Shown: positions 33,021 to 44,232 of the stretch, one piece after another
Numbering within the stretch: position 1 is the first letter of the stretch
Layout of the letters: each line of letters opens with the position of its first letter
Assembly: GCA_014529385.2 (NCBI GenBank)
Contig: CM043964.1
Coordinates: 109,271,587-109,335,586, forward strand
DNA length: 64,000 bases
DNA from: Adiantum capillus-veneris
Lineage: Eukaryota > Streptophyta > Polypodiopsida > Polypodiales > Pteridaceae
Reading direction: 5' to 3'
The notes under the pieces: generated by a model
Told to the model about the DNA's origin: nothing
Database searches by the model: none
Seen by the model: the letters and a program-made list of their open reading frames with translations, nothing else
Translations under genes and position numbers: made by a program

Positions 33021-34037
33021 GCTCCTTCATGTGTATGAAAACATGACCTAGATGTTTTGAAAAGATTGACAATCATATAGATGGAGGTATTATTGAAATT
33101 TGAAAGTGGGGTTGAGGTTTGAAAATGAAAACTAGTGAATAAAATATTTGGTAGGGTGGAATAATATACATACATGAAAAATATATTAGAAAATACTAAA
33201 ATATATAATGTAATTTAGAATATATATATTTAATATTTAAGGTCAAAAGAGAGATCAACAAAGAAAGCTTACTTATTTATGCTACATCGTGATTGATTAG
33301 CATAAGTCTTATTTATTTAATAAAGGCTAAAACGTTTGTGAAAAAGGAAGAAAAAATCAAAAGTAACTTATATAATAGGAAATATTTTGGTAAAAGGGAA
33401 AAAATATATGGGGGGTTCCCATGCATGGAAAAGCTTGCCTCACTTGCGTATTTTTGGACTATCCAGATGCAACATAAAGAGACACATCAATAAAAATTAT
33501 TCAATACCTGTAGGGAGCCAAGTCCTAGATAGCCAAAACAACTTACCATCAGCATGTTTCTTTTGATTCCTTGACATCTTCACCATATGACTAAGGAAGA
33601 CAGGGAAATTTGGATCTGCATCAACCATGAACCATGCATTGCACCACTTCTACCTCCTCTTGCGCTACAGAATCTATCATCTTAACATCAACATCTTCCA
33701 TTGGTTCAGATTCCTTTGGTTCTGGTTCAACTATTATCTATTGAGAGGGCTTCAGCTCAGCAAACAACTGGGGTTTTGTTAATTGCCACATGCGAGCCTT
33801 CCTCACAAGCCAGAGTTTTGTCAGTTGTTGCCAAGGATGAACCTTCCTTGCCATGTGGAGTTGAAATTGCATGTCTGTGTTTATGGTGTGGGCATCCGGA
33901 GTTGGATGAACATTCAGGTTTGGCACCTTAGCTGGTAATGCTGCCACATAAGGCATATGATTGGAACCTGCAACTACACCGCAGAAGTTGTAGCTTGTGT
34001 AATAAAGAAAAAAATCTTACATTCTTGACAAACTCTA
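33021..34037. other. Mostly unassigned, with a weak copy-B coding remnant
   Basis: 33021-33500 is AT-rich with no gene. On the minus strand at 33620-33740 a short protein-like piece (EPMEDVDVKMIDSVAQEEVE-type acidic sequence) may be an end of the copy B protein. Confidence 0.35.
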
Positions 34038-34456
34038 TTAATCTCGATAGGCATGGAGAATAGAAAACCAACCATTATGCACAAGCATTGACTTTACCGA
34101 TTCCGGAATACTCTGCGTACAGGAAGGGTTGGCACATTCTTTCTTTAACCCAGCCCATCTAGCAAAACACAAAGCATGGTATGCATCACCACACATTAGT
34201 GTATACACACACACTATTTCGGAGGCCACAAACCATAAACCACATGCAACACATGCTCCTGGAACAATCACTTTGTCCTGTCCGGTGATTCCCATGCTCG
34301 CCAGCTTGCTGTCAGATGTAGCAACATTGAGTCACCTCTCTTCAATTGATCCAGCAAGCTCTCACAAAATGTGACTTGAGCAGAACATGTAGCTTCTGAT
34401 GCTGCCAGCTCAATTAGTTCTTCTGCACCACACTTGACAAGTAAATATTGGTACAA
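34038..34456 (-). pseudogene. Cys-rich zinc-binding-like exon of GTAC element (copy B)
   Basis: Two minus-strand frames (34456-34268 and 34295-34038) meet at a frameshift near 34290. The first has GAEELIELAASEATCSAQVT; the second has CVACGLWFVASEIVCVYTLM followed by CGDAYHALCFARWAGL, CANPSCTQ and MLVHNGWF, a C-x2-C...C...C-x4-H-x2-C...C-x4-C series like RING/PHD-type treble clefts. I know similar uncharacterised proteins from mobile-element-rich plant genomes by memory only. It lies just after the GTAC array, which separates it from the coiled-coil ORF upstream. Confidence 0.5.
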
Positions 34457-35400
34457 AAACTTACCGAGGATACACTCTAAGTACCTATGAGAGTACCAAG
34501 GACAAGCTCAGAGTACCAATCATAGGAGATTACCAAGCACATATGAAAGGCACTTTGCAACAAAGGCTTATGTACTTTCCCATAGTACAAACACATGCAT
34601 GGTACTTAGGGGAAAAAAGACATGTACTTTCACAATGTACAAACACATGCATGGTACTTTGGAAACAGAGCATATGTACTTTCAAAGTATTGACCTAAGA
34701 AAGGTACTTCGAAAGATAAAGGAATATTTTTAGTCAATGTACCTATGATAGGTACTATAAACTCTACCAAGTAATACAACAATATGTACAAAGCGCCTAT
34801 GTGGGTACTCTTGGTTGTACCTTGAATTTGAACTCTTATATAAAAATGTACCATATTACTTAGCTTCACAAAGTACCTTTAATCCTAGTCTAATGGAGGA
34901 CTTTGTGATTTCCACCACCATCACTAAGATTTGCGAACCACTGGTCAATAAACTTGTATTAGTACTTACTACCATGATCTACTCAATCACAGTCAAATGT
35001 TGGATTTTGAGCGTTCTACCTATTTGCTACCATTTATATACTCTATGAAGCACCAACAATGCCTCATTGGTAACTACAAAAAGTACCATGGTGTATATAA
35101 TCAAAATAACATGGTGGAAACTGAGAGTTTTGCCTCCTTTCTACCATCCCTAGGCTTTGTGAAGCACCCATACGGCTCCATTGGCACTTATATAAAGTAC
35201 CATGACATATTTAATCCTTGTTAAATGGTGGAGTTTGTGTAGTTCTATCTTCTTGTGCCTTGTTAAGTACCAGAAAGACTCCATTGGGACTTGTGGAAAG
35301 TACCATGCAAAACATAATCAGAGTCAGGTGTTGAATCTTGAGAGTTGTCTTGTCAGGTAATATCCAAAACTCTATGAACCACTTAGAAAGTTACATGGTA
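34441..35400. repeat. GTAC-cored motif array (copy B), with tandem units
   Basis: About 25 GTAC cores in 960 bp. The left part has a ~53 bp tandem unit (TATGTACTTTC...ACAAACACATGCATGGTACTT at 34568-34665). The right part (34860-35400) is a degenerate repeat of roughly 110-190 bp with 'GAAGCACC...TCCATTGG...AAAGTACCATG' in each unit. No coding function seen. Confidence 0.75.
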
Positions 35401-35521
35401 CCTACATTGAACTTAAAAACCTAAATGCAAGGTTTAGTTTTAATACACAATGTATCGATCTTGATGCATACCTCTATACGGTCAACGTCATCTCTAATCT
35501 TTCAGTTGCTTGCATTAGCCC

Positions 35522-36250
35522 CTAGAGCACCAATGCACTTGAGAGAGCAATGATCTTTGCATCAATTACCATCAACTCAAAATCAGATGCACCAGATGCT
35601 TCTCCCTCCATGCTATCTTTTAGTGTTTGAAGCTTAGTCAGTTGCCCTTGAAGCACTCTTGCAGCAGCAGCTGAAGATGTTTCCTCTATCTTCCACATGC
35701 TTTGATTTTTCTCTTGTCGTTGCACTTGGGCTGTATTTAGTGTGCTTTTCACACTCTCTAGTGTACTCTTTCTTGCAGCCAACATATGCTCCACTTTTGC
35801 CATGATTTGGAGATAAACAGAGCTGGAATTCAAAAATGAGTAAGGACCCAAACTGCAGGAAATAGAAGTTATCCCCCCAAGGTCAATGAGAGCCTTTGGA
35901 GTGGAATGTGTGGTCTGAGTCACATGCTGACCATTCTCATTGCAGTCAATCCAGTTCTTGAGATTTTTGTCCATCCCTCCCGGGAGCTTCTTGTAGTGAT
36001 CTAGGACCTGTTCACCAAAAACAGCCCATGCAACCTTCCGCTGACCCATTGAAATTTGCATAATATCAACTAGGCATCTCTCATAATCAAACAAGGTTGA
36101 AAAATTGTGCGTGATTTCTTTGTTGGTTGGTATGGCTTGATATACTTTGTGAAACATTAACCTACATTCTTTTGCATATTCAGGCCTCACCATATGTAAG
36201 AAGATCCTAGCACCCTTCTCCCTTTTCTTTGTGAGAAGACTGCTAGCCAA
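35522..36250 (-). CDS. Coiled-coil ORF of GTAC element (copy B)
   Basis: A 242-codon open frame, the longest in copy B; its TTG-initiated start is unlikely to be the real one, since a TGA lies just upstream and an acidic DEDVIDEDW piece continues in another frame. Sequence features: KGARIFLHMVRPEYAKECRL, WAVFGEQVLDHYKKLPGGMD, then a heptad-rich C-terminal half (HMLAARKSTLESVKSTLN; AAAARVLQGQLTKLQTLKDS). No domain I know. Position relative to the GTAC array and GA tract matches the remnants of copy A at 9.8-11.0 kb. Confidence 0.5.
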   Translation of the reverse strand: MASSLLTKKREKGARIFLHMVRPEYAKECRLMFHKVYQAIPTNKEITHNFSTLFDYERCLVDIMQISMGQRKVAWAVFGEQVLDHYKKLPGGMDKNLKNWIDCNENGQHVTQTTHSTPKALIDLGGITSISCSLGPYSFLNSSSVYLQIMAKVEHMLAARKSTLESVKSTLNTAQVQRQEKNQSMWKIEETSSAAAARVLQGQLTKLQTLKDSMEGEASGASDFELMVIDAKIIALSSALVL

Positions 36251-36799
36251 TCCTCATCTATCACATCCTCATCAGACAAATGTTGGTACATCTTGCCTTC
36301 CAAACTTAGATCATACTCCTCATTTCGGTCATGTCAGGTAAAGCAGAATGTGGTCTGCTTGGGATATTGAGCCTTTTGAGATGCTACTATTGAGCACAAA
36401 AACTCAGAGGGAAGGGGATTAGTGAAAACACTTCCATCGCCATGTTAAACTATGCATTCAATGTAATAAAACTAATGAAATGTGGACATGGGAAAAATAG
36501 TGGCAAACCTCTAACATCTAATTTTTAGCCAAAAAGTACTAATTTAACAGATTCATACATTCATGAGAAGGAAATGGGTGATTACCATTGCTCTTGTCAG
36601 AGGCAAGAAAGGTGTCCTTTGACGACAAACTTGCACCACTCTTGGGCCGTTTGTATTGTAGGAATGCAAGCTGTTGGATGACACCTCAGCCACTAGTGAT
36701 TTGTTTGGTAAGGTGCACTTTTGTGGTGGCGTCTTTATTTATGGTGTCCCCATTAAAAAACATCAAATCTCATCCAACAATGAATGCAACACCCTCAAC

Positions 36800-36801
<2 letters not shown>

Positions 36802-36888
<87 letters not shown>
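36802..36888. repeat. (GA)n microsatellite, 87 bp
   Basis: Uninterrupted GA run at the same relative place in copy B as 11047-11113 in copy A. Confidence 0.97.
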
Positions 36889-36890
<2 letters not shown>

Positions 36891-37165
36891 ACTACCTTGA
36901 GGAAGAAATGGTTGTCAGCAATCTCATGGAGCAGTCTCGTGGCACTAGTGGCACAACACAATAGAAAGTGACCTCCGTAAGATTTGCAAGGAGGAGCAAT
37001 CCTTGCAACGCAACCTTGGCGCGTGCTGGCACTGAGCATATTTCCTTTTGCATGCTTGCATCTCAAAAAATGATGAAATCTTGAAGTGATGTTTTCAAAT
37101 CTTGGTACCTTCTTAATCGACTTAGACTAGATCCTCACACAATATGAAAGTACCAAAGTGATCCA

Positions 37166-37490
37166 CCAATTTTTCCCCAAAACCTGATCACCTTTTCATG
37201 CTTTCACCCATATCACAGTCAGTATATGCCAATTGCAATAGCAATGTAGATAACAATCCATATACCAATAACCATACCGATGTGCTAATGCAATGCTTAT
37301 TGCAGCACCACCAAATGAATAAACATCCCCACTCAATAGCATCAAAATTTGCATTGATGGCTTAAAGGCCCCCTTGTAGTACATGAGATAACATGTTACA
37401 AATTCCTTCTCCAGTTTGGGCAAGTGTGTGAGGATCCATAAGGTCTCTTTTAATGCCATGTGTAATAATTTTTTTTTGGAAGTCATCTAG
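37166..37490 (-). other. Distal part of copy B
   Basis: Begins with the block shared with 11290-11328. A minus-strand frame of 96 codons (37486-37196) has no recognisable domain. The copy seems to end before the gypsy LTR at 37590. Confidence 0.4.
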
Positions 37491-37589
37491 ACATACTCTC
37501 CATCATTATATATCTAATCCTTACCTACTTAAGCTTCTTGTCCAACTAAATAGTTTTCAACAAATGAAATCCATCTAAGTGGGATGATT

Positions 37590-38362
37590 TGTTGACGGTT
37601 ACTACCTGACGGTCACTACAGGTGAAGAATAAGAGTCAATAGAAGGGAGGAGAATCTTATGCATTATTGAGTTGGAGTCAACAAATGCTATCAAATTCAC
37701 TCATAATTCACTTGTGGACACAAGGCTTGCACATCGAATCAAGCGGATACCACCTAGAAGACTTTTGGAAGGGAAAAGACAGACACATAATTTTTATGGG
37801 ATTTTTCTTTATTTTTTCTATTCCAAACTGGAAAACATTTTCAACAGCAAAGTTGTAGGCGTGGAGCTGATGTTTTGGCTCCTATTTTTTAAATAATTTT
37901 TGGAGCTACGATTTGGGAGATATGGCCAAAATGGTGGAGTCTATCTATCCACATGGAAATAGGTCATGATTAACCAACTCCACACACACAATTTCTTATA
38001 AGTTTCTCTATATTATTGCTGTATTTTCTCTTATTTTATCAAGATTCTCTGAAATATTATAAGGAAGCTCTTGGACTCAAGCTATGGAAGGTGGCATGGA
38101 GACAAAGCTCGCCATGATGAAGGTGATTAGCAGGAAATTGGTCAATAAGCACGACACACGGAGCTCTCATTGGGGTAATGCCTCTAACTAAGGTTACTTT
38201 TTGTAATAACTCCTTTTGCTCATAATCTCTTCCCTAATCACTCTCTTCGACTATAAAAGGAGGCCTCCTCTTTTGTAAACGACACACACACACACACACA
38301 CACACACACTACCCCATACCCACACACCTACACATACACACCCTTGTGCTACATGCTAGTAT
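37590..38362 (+). mobile_element. 5' LTR (truncated) of gypsy element
   Basis: Starts TGTTGACGGTTACTACC and repeats 40941-41733 with about 90% identity by eye, including TATGCATTATTGAGTTGGAG, TTTCAACAGCAAAGTTGTAGG, TATA-like CTATAAAAGGAGG (38252) and a CA run (38282-38311). After GTGCTACATGCTAGTA it passes directly into RT/RNase H coding sequence at 38362, so the rest of the LTR, gag, protease and most of RT are deleted. Confidence 0.8.
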
Positions 38363-38920
38363 TCTTCACTTGGAATGAAGAAAATGAACAACAATTCAAT
38401 GAGGTAAAAAAACTTCTAGCCTCACTTCCAACCATTGCACCTCCAAAGTGGGACGAGCCATTTTATGTAAACCCTAGTGTGGGAAATGACACACTTGGGG
38501 TGGTATTGATGCAAAAGGATCCTCAAACTTCTTTCATGCATCCTACCTACTTCTCTAGTCGCATGATTACTCCATCAGAAAATGGATACATGGCAGTGGT
38601 TGGAGAACATGGTGCTTGCATTAATGTTTTCTACCATCAAATTTTGCTCTTATTTATGGTCTAGACCATTCATAATCTTCACACTGGAAGAATTATTTTC
38701 TTATGTAATGCAGTACATGGATGTTTCTTCTAGGATTTTCAAATGGCTCACAAGGTTGCAAGAGTTTGACAACACAATGCAAGTGGAGAGCTCCACAAGA
38801 GCCAGTCTAGGAGGAATTCTCACTCATTGCCACTATGAAAAGAATTTGAAAATGAAGACAAGTGACAAGGAAGTAACACCTATGTTGGAATTCCCTAAGA
38901 TAGAGAGGACTTACTCTTTT
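38362..38920 (+). pseudogene. Gypsy RT thumb and LTR-type RNase H
   Basis: FFTWNEENEQQFNEVKKLLA is the RT connection; LPTIAPPKWDEPFYVNPSVG and LGVVLMQKDP follow, with FSSRMITPSENGY, the RNase H region. A shift near 38590 leads to KFCSYLWSRPFIIFT and RIFKWLTRLQEFDNTMQVES. The RT catalytic domain is missing because the element starts here, inside pol. Confidence 0.82.
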
Positions 38921-39315
38921 TTTTTAATGGAGCGTATAAGAGGACAATGGACAAAGCTACAGCGGGCATTGTCGTCTCAACGAAAAAGGGGAAAATGTTT
39001 TCTCCATTGGGCATATCTTGGATTCCCACTCCAATAATGAAGCAAAATATGCAGACTTAACTCTTCGGCTAGAGTGGTGTGTGACACAAGGTATTCAACG
39101 ATTAAATGTACTTGGTGATGCCATGCTTTTAATAAAACAAATACAAGGAATTTAGTCTTGTAAAAATCATAGCTCTCTAGGCCATTTGCACAAGGTTTAG
39201 GAACTTTTAGGGAAGTTTCAAGTTGTACAATTACATCATGTCCCTCGAGCAAAAAATCAAGAAGGAGATGCTCTAGCTAGAAAGAAGCTACAAGATGTTC
39301 TAGTGGTGGGTGTGC
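38905..39315 (+). pseudogene. Second (archaeal-like) RNase H domain of gypsy element
   Basis: A frame at about 38930-39310 reads FNGAYKRTMDKATAGIVV, HSNNEAKYADLTLRLEW, RLNVLGDAMLLIKQI and HHVPRAKNQEGDALA. These are the four catalytic positions of a type I RNase H, with the first Asp changed to Asn and Glu, Asp, Asp retained. An extra RNase H between RT-RH and integrase is the hallmark of Tat/Ogre-like gypsy elements. Stops (39154, 39200) and shifts break it. Confidence 0.75.
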
Positions 39316-39519
39316 TATCAAGTTGAAGCTGCCTCTGTTCCAAGGTATTGATGTTATGCCTGACATCATGAGTTTCTTGGACACAGGAGATTGTCCTAAA
39401 GATCTTACTAAGGGCCAAAAGTAGTGGCTTGTGCGCAAGGCAACAAAATACCACCTTATCAATGATGACCTCTACTGCAAGGGTAAGGATCAAATTCTTA
39501 GGCGTGTACCTCTCTCTAG

Positions 39520-40530
39520 AGAAATCACTTGAATCATTTCAAGTTTCCATGATGGTGTTTCTGGAGGGCACTTTGCACTTGACATCACCAGTATAGCAGG
39601 GTTCTACAATCCAGGTTTGTGTGGCCTAGTTATTGAGAGATGTGCATCATTGGTGCAAAACATGCAAAGAGTGTCAAAAGGCTGGTAAAAGGAGGCTCAC
39701 ATATGAGCCACTGACTCCTGTAATACCTTATGGACCATTTGAGAAATGGGGAATTGATGCCATTGGGACTTTGCCAAGGATCCAATCAGGTAAGTTGTAT
39801 ATCATCATGGGTGTGGACTACATGACCAGGTGGACTGAAGCAGTTGCTACCACCCGGATTACAGCTAAGGAAGTGGCTAAGTTTGTATTTGAAAAAAATT
39901 ATTCCCGTTTTGGCACTCCTCTTGAAATAATTTTTGATAGGGGACTAGGTTTTAGAGGAGACCTAGTAGGAGAGCTGATGGAGAAGCTCGGTATCTCACG
40001 ATGACACTCAACTCGGTACTACCCACAATGCAACAATATGGTGGAAAAGGTAAATAATATAATCTACAAGATCATCACTAAACATGTAAACAATCACAAA
40101 AGTGATTGAGACAAGCATCTGATGGTTGCACTTTGGTCTTATCTCACTTCATTTCTTACATCCCTTGGGTTCACGCCATATCACTTGGTGTATGGTAAGG
40201 AGGCCATTTTACCCATTGAAGTACAATTGGCTAGTCTTAGGGTGCTAGCTAGGTAGATGGAACACCATAATGCTCATCTTCACAACCACATTCTTGATCT
40301 AGAGAGGTTTCAACTAGACAGAGAAGATGCTATCAACTATTATGCAGCACAGGTAGAGCAACATAGACTTACCTTCAACAAGGGATTTAGGGAAAAAGGT
40401 CTCAAGAAAGGTATGATGGTCCTAAGATATGATAACAGGTTTGAAACTAGGAAGGATAAAAAGTTTTCACCCAAATGGGAGGGTCCATCCGTCATTAGAA
40501 AGCGCTACAAAAATGGCATTTACTGATTGA
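39520..40530 (+). pseudogene. Gypsy integrase
   Basis: N-terminal zinc domain: FHDGVSGGHFALDITS near 39548-39595 and CKTCKECQKAGK near 39660. Core triad: Asp in KWGIDAIGTLP (39756), Asp in IFDRGLGF (39936), Glu in NMVEKVNN (40044), with 35 residues between the last two, counting a stop at 40002. Then SLGFTPYHLVYGKEAILP and a C-terminal part with MVLRYDNRFETRKDKKFSPK and WEGPSVIRKRY. Stops at 40002, 40108 and 40254. The 3' LTR begins 400 bp later. Confidence 0.88.
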
Positions 40531-40940
40531 TGGATGCAGATGGTAGGCTCCACAAAATACGTGTCGATGGATGGAAGCTGAAGCAATACTTTTTGAGGTT
40601 TGATCAAGCACCTATGATGGATATCCCCAAGGAGGGAGACTCCTCCACCTCAACTACAGAAGAATCAAGTACATAGATAGAGACATAAATGCCTCTAGCT
40701 TTAGGGGGAGGGCTAATGAGGTTCGCTTTTCAAATTTTGGACCACCTCTCTCTTGGTATGCACTTGATGGCAAGGCTTCAAGGCTTCACAGAGGAGGAGG
40801 GACCTGATGCATGAAAATCACAAAAAATCTATGTATATTTTGTACATAGCTATGGTTTTGACACATTTGGATCTTGGAAATAAGAAGAGGTAGGAACAAA
40901 CCCCATGAAAATGGAAAAATCAATGGATGCTGATTCTACT

Positions 40941-42476
40941 TGTTGACGGTCACCCCCTGACGATCACTATAGATGAAGAATAAGAGTCAATAGTGAAAGG
41001 GAGGAGAATCTTATGCATTATTGAGTTGGAGTCAACAAAATGTTCTCAAATTCAAGTATAATTCACTTGTGGACACAAGGCTTGCACATGGAGTCAAGAG
41101 GGAACCACCTGGAAGACTTTTGAAAGAGAAAAGACGGACACATATTTTTAATGGGATTTTTCTCTTCTTTTTTTTTCATTTTGAATTGAAAAAAGTTTTC
41201 AACAGCAAAGTTGTAGGTAATGAGATGATCGTTCAGCCTCTATTTTAAAAAAAAAAGTTTGGAGCTACGGTTTGGGAGATATAGTCAAAATGGTGGCTCC
41301 TATCTGTCCACATGGGAAGAGGTCATGATTATACAACTCCACAAAAACAATTTCTTATAGGTTTCTCTCCATTATTGTTATATTTTCTCTTATTTTATCA
41401 AGATTCTCTCAAATATTATGAGGAAGCTCTTGGACTCAAGCTATAGAAGGTGGCATGGAGACAAAGCTTTCCATGATGAAGGCGATTAGGAGGAAATTGG
41501 TCAATAAGCACGGCACATGGAGCTCTCTCATTGGGGGAATGCCTCTAACTGAGGCTACTTTGTGATAACTCCTTTTGCTCATAAGCTCTTCCCTAATCAC
41601 TCTCTTGGCCTTAAAAAGGAGGCCTCCTCTTTTGTAAATGGACACACACACACACACACATACACTACCCCATATGCACACTGCCCCATACCCACACACC
41701 TACACATACACACCCTTGTGCTACTTGCTAGTAGCATGAACCCTAATCACATAATCACAACACCATCACCATCACCATGCACAAAATGAGCACCATATCT
41801 CCACACACTTGTAATGAAGGATTGAAAGGCACGATTTCAAGAAGAAGAATGATGGCTACGCTCATGATATTCCTTGCCATCAAATCCCATCCCTCCATTA
41901 TGTATCCTACGGTCTTGTCCCCTTCTCATCTTCTTTACCTATGCTACCTATTATATTCATCTTTTGAAAGCAATCAAAACACTCCATCTTGGTGCCATAC
42001 CTTGTGTCATTTGGGATACACTTCATTGTGAGTATGTTTTATATTTGTTCTTTCCATTTTGCTTATGTTGAGGTGTGCGGATTCTCCACCACACAAACAC
42101 TTTCTCTCTCCCTCTCATATTCCTATCTTGCTACTTTCACCTTGAGGTGTGTGGATTTTCCACCGCTGGTATGAGAAGTGAGCATACTTACATGTTTTCC
42201 CTTACCTCATTATCTTCCTTACTACATGCACGCGGAGCAAGCCCATTATCACTTGCTCACCATTCCTCTCATCTTGTTTCCCAACCATCCCATCCCACAC
42301 TTGGGCGTGGATCTTGAAATTTTTTCCATGGCATGTTTGATTGTGTATATGTATGCATCCTAGCTGCATATATTGCTAGGTGATGCCCCTATTGGGTACC
42401 TCCCATGATGAGATCATCATGCATAGTCTTGGTGTAGAGGCCACCTGGTCTGTTTTGCACTTCCGTCTCTCACTAC
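40941..42476 (+). mobile_element. Full LTR of the gypsy family (about 1.5 kb)
   Basis: First 790 bp repeat 37590-38362. The rest (about 41700-42476) is the reverse complement of 31784-32340 plus 26590-26864. TATA-like AAAAAGGAGGCC at 41612, CA run 41642-41660, and AATCCTAATCACAT-type R/U5 sequence follow. The end near 42476 is inferred from ...CTCTCACTACA. It serves as 3' LTR to the pol fragment on its left and probably as 5' LTR to the gag-protease remnant on its right. Confidence 0.75.
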
Positions 42477-43473
42477 AACAAAGCCTTTCTCCTACTCTCT
42501 TCAACAAGGGTTTGCACTTGCATCCAACATGGTTTCCCCCTATGGCCATCCAAACTACATAGTACCTTTGCTAACTACACCTCCTATGCAAGGTATGCAA
42601 AGCACTTTTCCATCTTAGAGCTTTTAATAACCTAATGCTTCCTCAGCCCCTCAAAACTTCTAGACCTTAGTATTGAACTCCATGAAGCATGACCAAAGAG
42701 CACCTTGTCCCCCAACTCACCCATCTAGTTGACCCATTTTGTGCCACAGATGTAGGGAATATGGCCATTCTTGAAGCAAATGTTAGGAAAATTGCCAAAT
42801 ATGCTCACTACAATAAGGACTATCCAAAACAACATGCATTCACATCTTTGAGCTAAGTCAAAGCCAACTCAAATTCACATTTCCCAAGATCATCTGATAA
42901 CAACTAGCACCATCCCTCGGCCACCACCTTCTACTCATGTGGTTGCCCTTCAAGACAAGTTGCAGCTGGTAGAGGAGCCCGATGGTGTCCTCACTCGAGC
43001 AAAGAAGGCATCCCTTGGTCTCAACCTTCATGCACAAGGGATTCACCATGGAAAACTTATTGCACCACGTAAGTGTAGTGAAGGGGTTTTTTTTACAAGT
43101 TACCCAAGCGTAGAAGTTATGAGCAAGCCCCCAATAATTTATCTCCCAAGCTTAAAAATAAGGGAGGGGGTATCATATTTATGGGGGGTGGGAGGACTTG
43201 ACCCGAGTTTATTACTTGTAGCGATTGGTCACCACTAGAAGTAAAATGAATTTTGGGGACATTTTCTATCAGGTCACACATCAAATTTTACATCAATTCA
43301 GTCATAGATAAGGGATGATTTGGAGCAGGTCAAGGGTTGATTTACGTGCTAGCTTTGGATGGGTCAAAATTGAACGAGTAGCCAAAGTGCAGAATGATCG
43401 AGCACATAGTTTGGAAGTCAAACTATAGAAGTGGTTCCTTAGTACATTGCCAATCACTATGCTACACACTCTT

Positions 43474-43527
43474 TGACTAGTTTTACTCAGCTAGATCATG
43501 TGACTAGTTTTACTCAGCTAGATCATG
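43474..43527 (+). repeat. 27 bp perfect tandem duplication
   Basis: TGACTAGTTTTACTCAGC plus TAGATCATG occurs twice head to tail without change. Confidence 0.95.
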
Positions 43528-44209
43528 TGAGACCTAAATTTTATATGTAAGATAGGGGTATGATAGTTTTCTTCATTGAGTGTTGTATAAGCATAGGAAG
43601 GGGGGTCATATTCCCTAATATGAGTCGTATATAGGGGTTTTATCAAAGTTTTCCACTCGCACGTGGCATCCCATTTTGTATACAAAGTGAATCCCCTGGT
43701 CCTTCATGCAAGTTCAACTCTTCCACCCATTATCTCACCAATAAATACACCTCCTCTAGTAGTTGACAATCTATCCACTAGTGCCAAGGGTGGACCAACT
43801 TCTCTACTCTCTAATAATGATGGGGCTTTCTTGGAAACAATAGCTGACCTACATAAGATTAGGTTACCAAAGTAGGGAATAATACAAAGAGAAAATCCTA
43901 GAGTAGAGAATATCCTAAAGAACACCTTTCAACAAGTGTTACTCTATGAATTGCTTTGGCTAGATGCACATTTCCAAAGTGACACCCTTGCAATTATTCA
44001 GTCAATTTACCCCAACCAGGACCTAGTAATAAACACCTCCTAGTGCAATCGTCAGAGTCCTATATGATATCCTACTCTACTGCTCCCCTCACTAATTATA
44101 AAAACCTTCATCTCACCATGTGTGGAAATTCTTATTTGTGATAGTGGATGGTGAATCTCACACCAACCTAAGTTCACTATGTCGGCATCTACAACCTTCT
44201 TGAGGAACC

Positions 44210-44232
44210 TCCCCCCCCCCCCTCCCCCCTCT
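44210..44232. repeat. C-rich homopolymer run
   Basis: A run of C interrupted by single T bases, within the decayed gypsy internal region. Confidence 0.9.

Noticed and set aside
36674-37066. ORFs across the GA tract (Arg-Glu or Ser-Leu repeats)
   Set aside because: Reading through a dinucleotide repeat always gives an open frame; no evidence of a protein.
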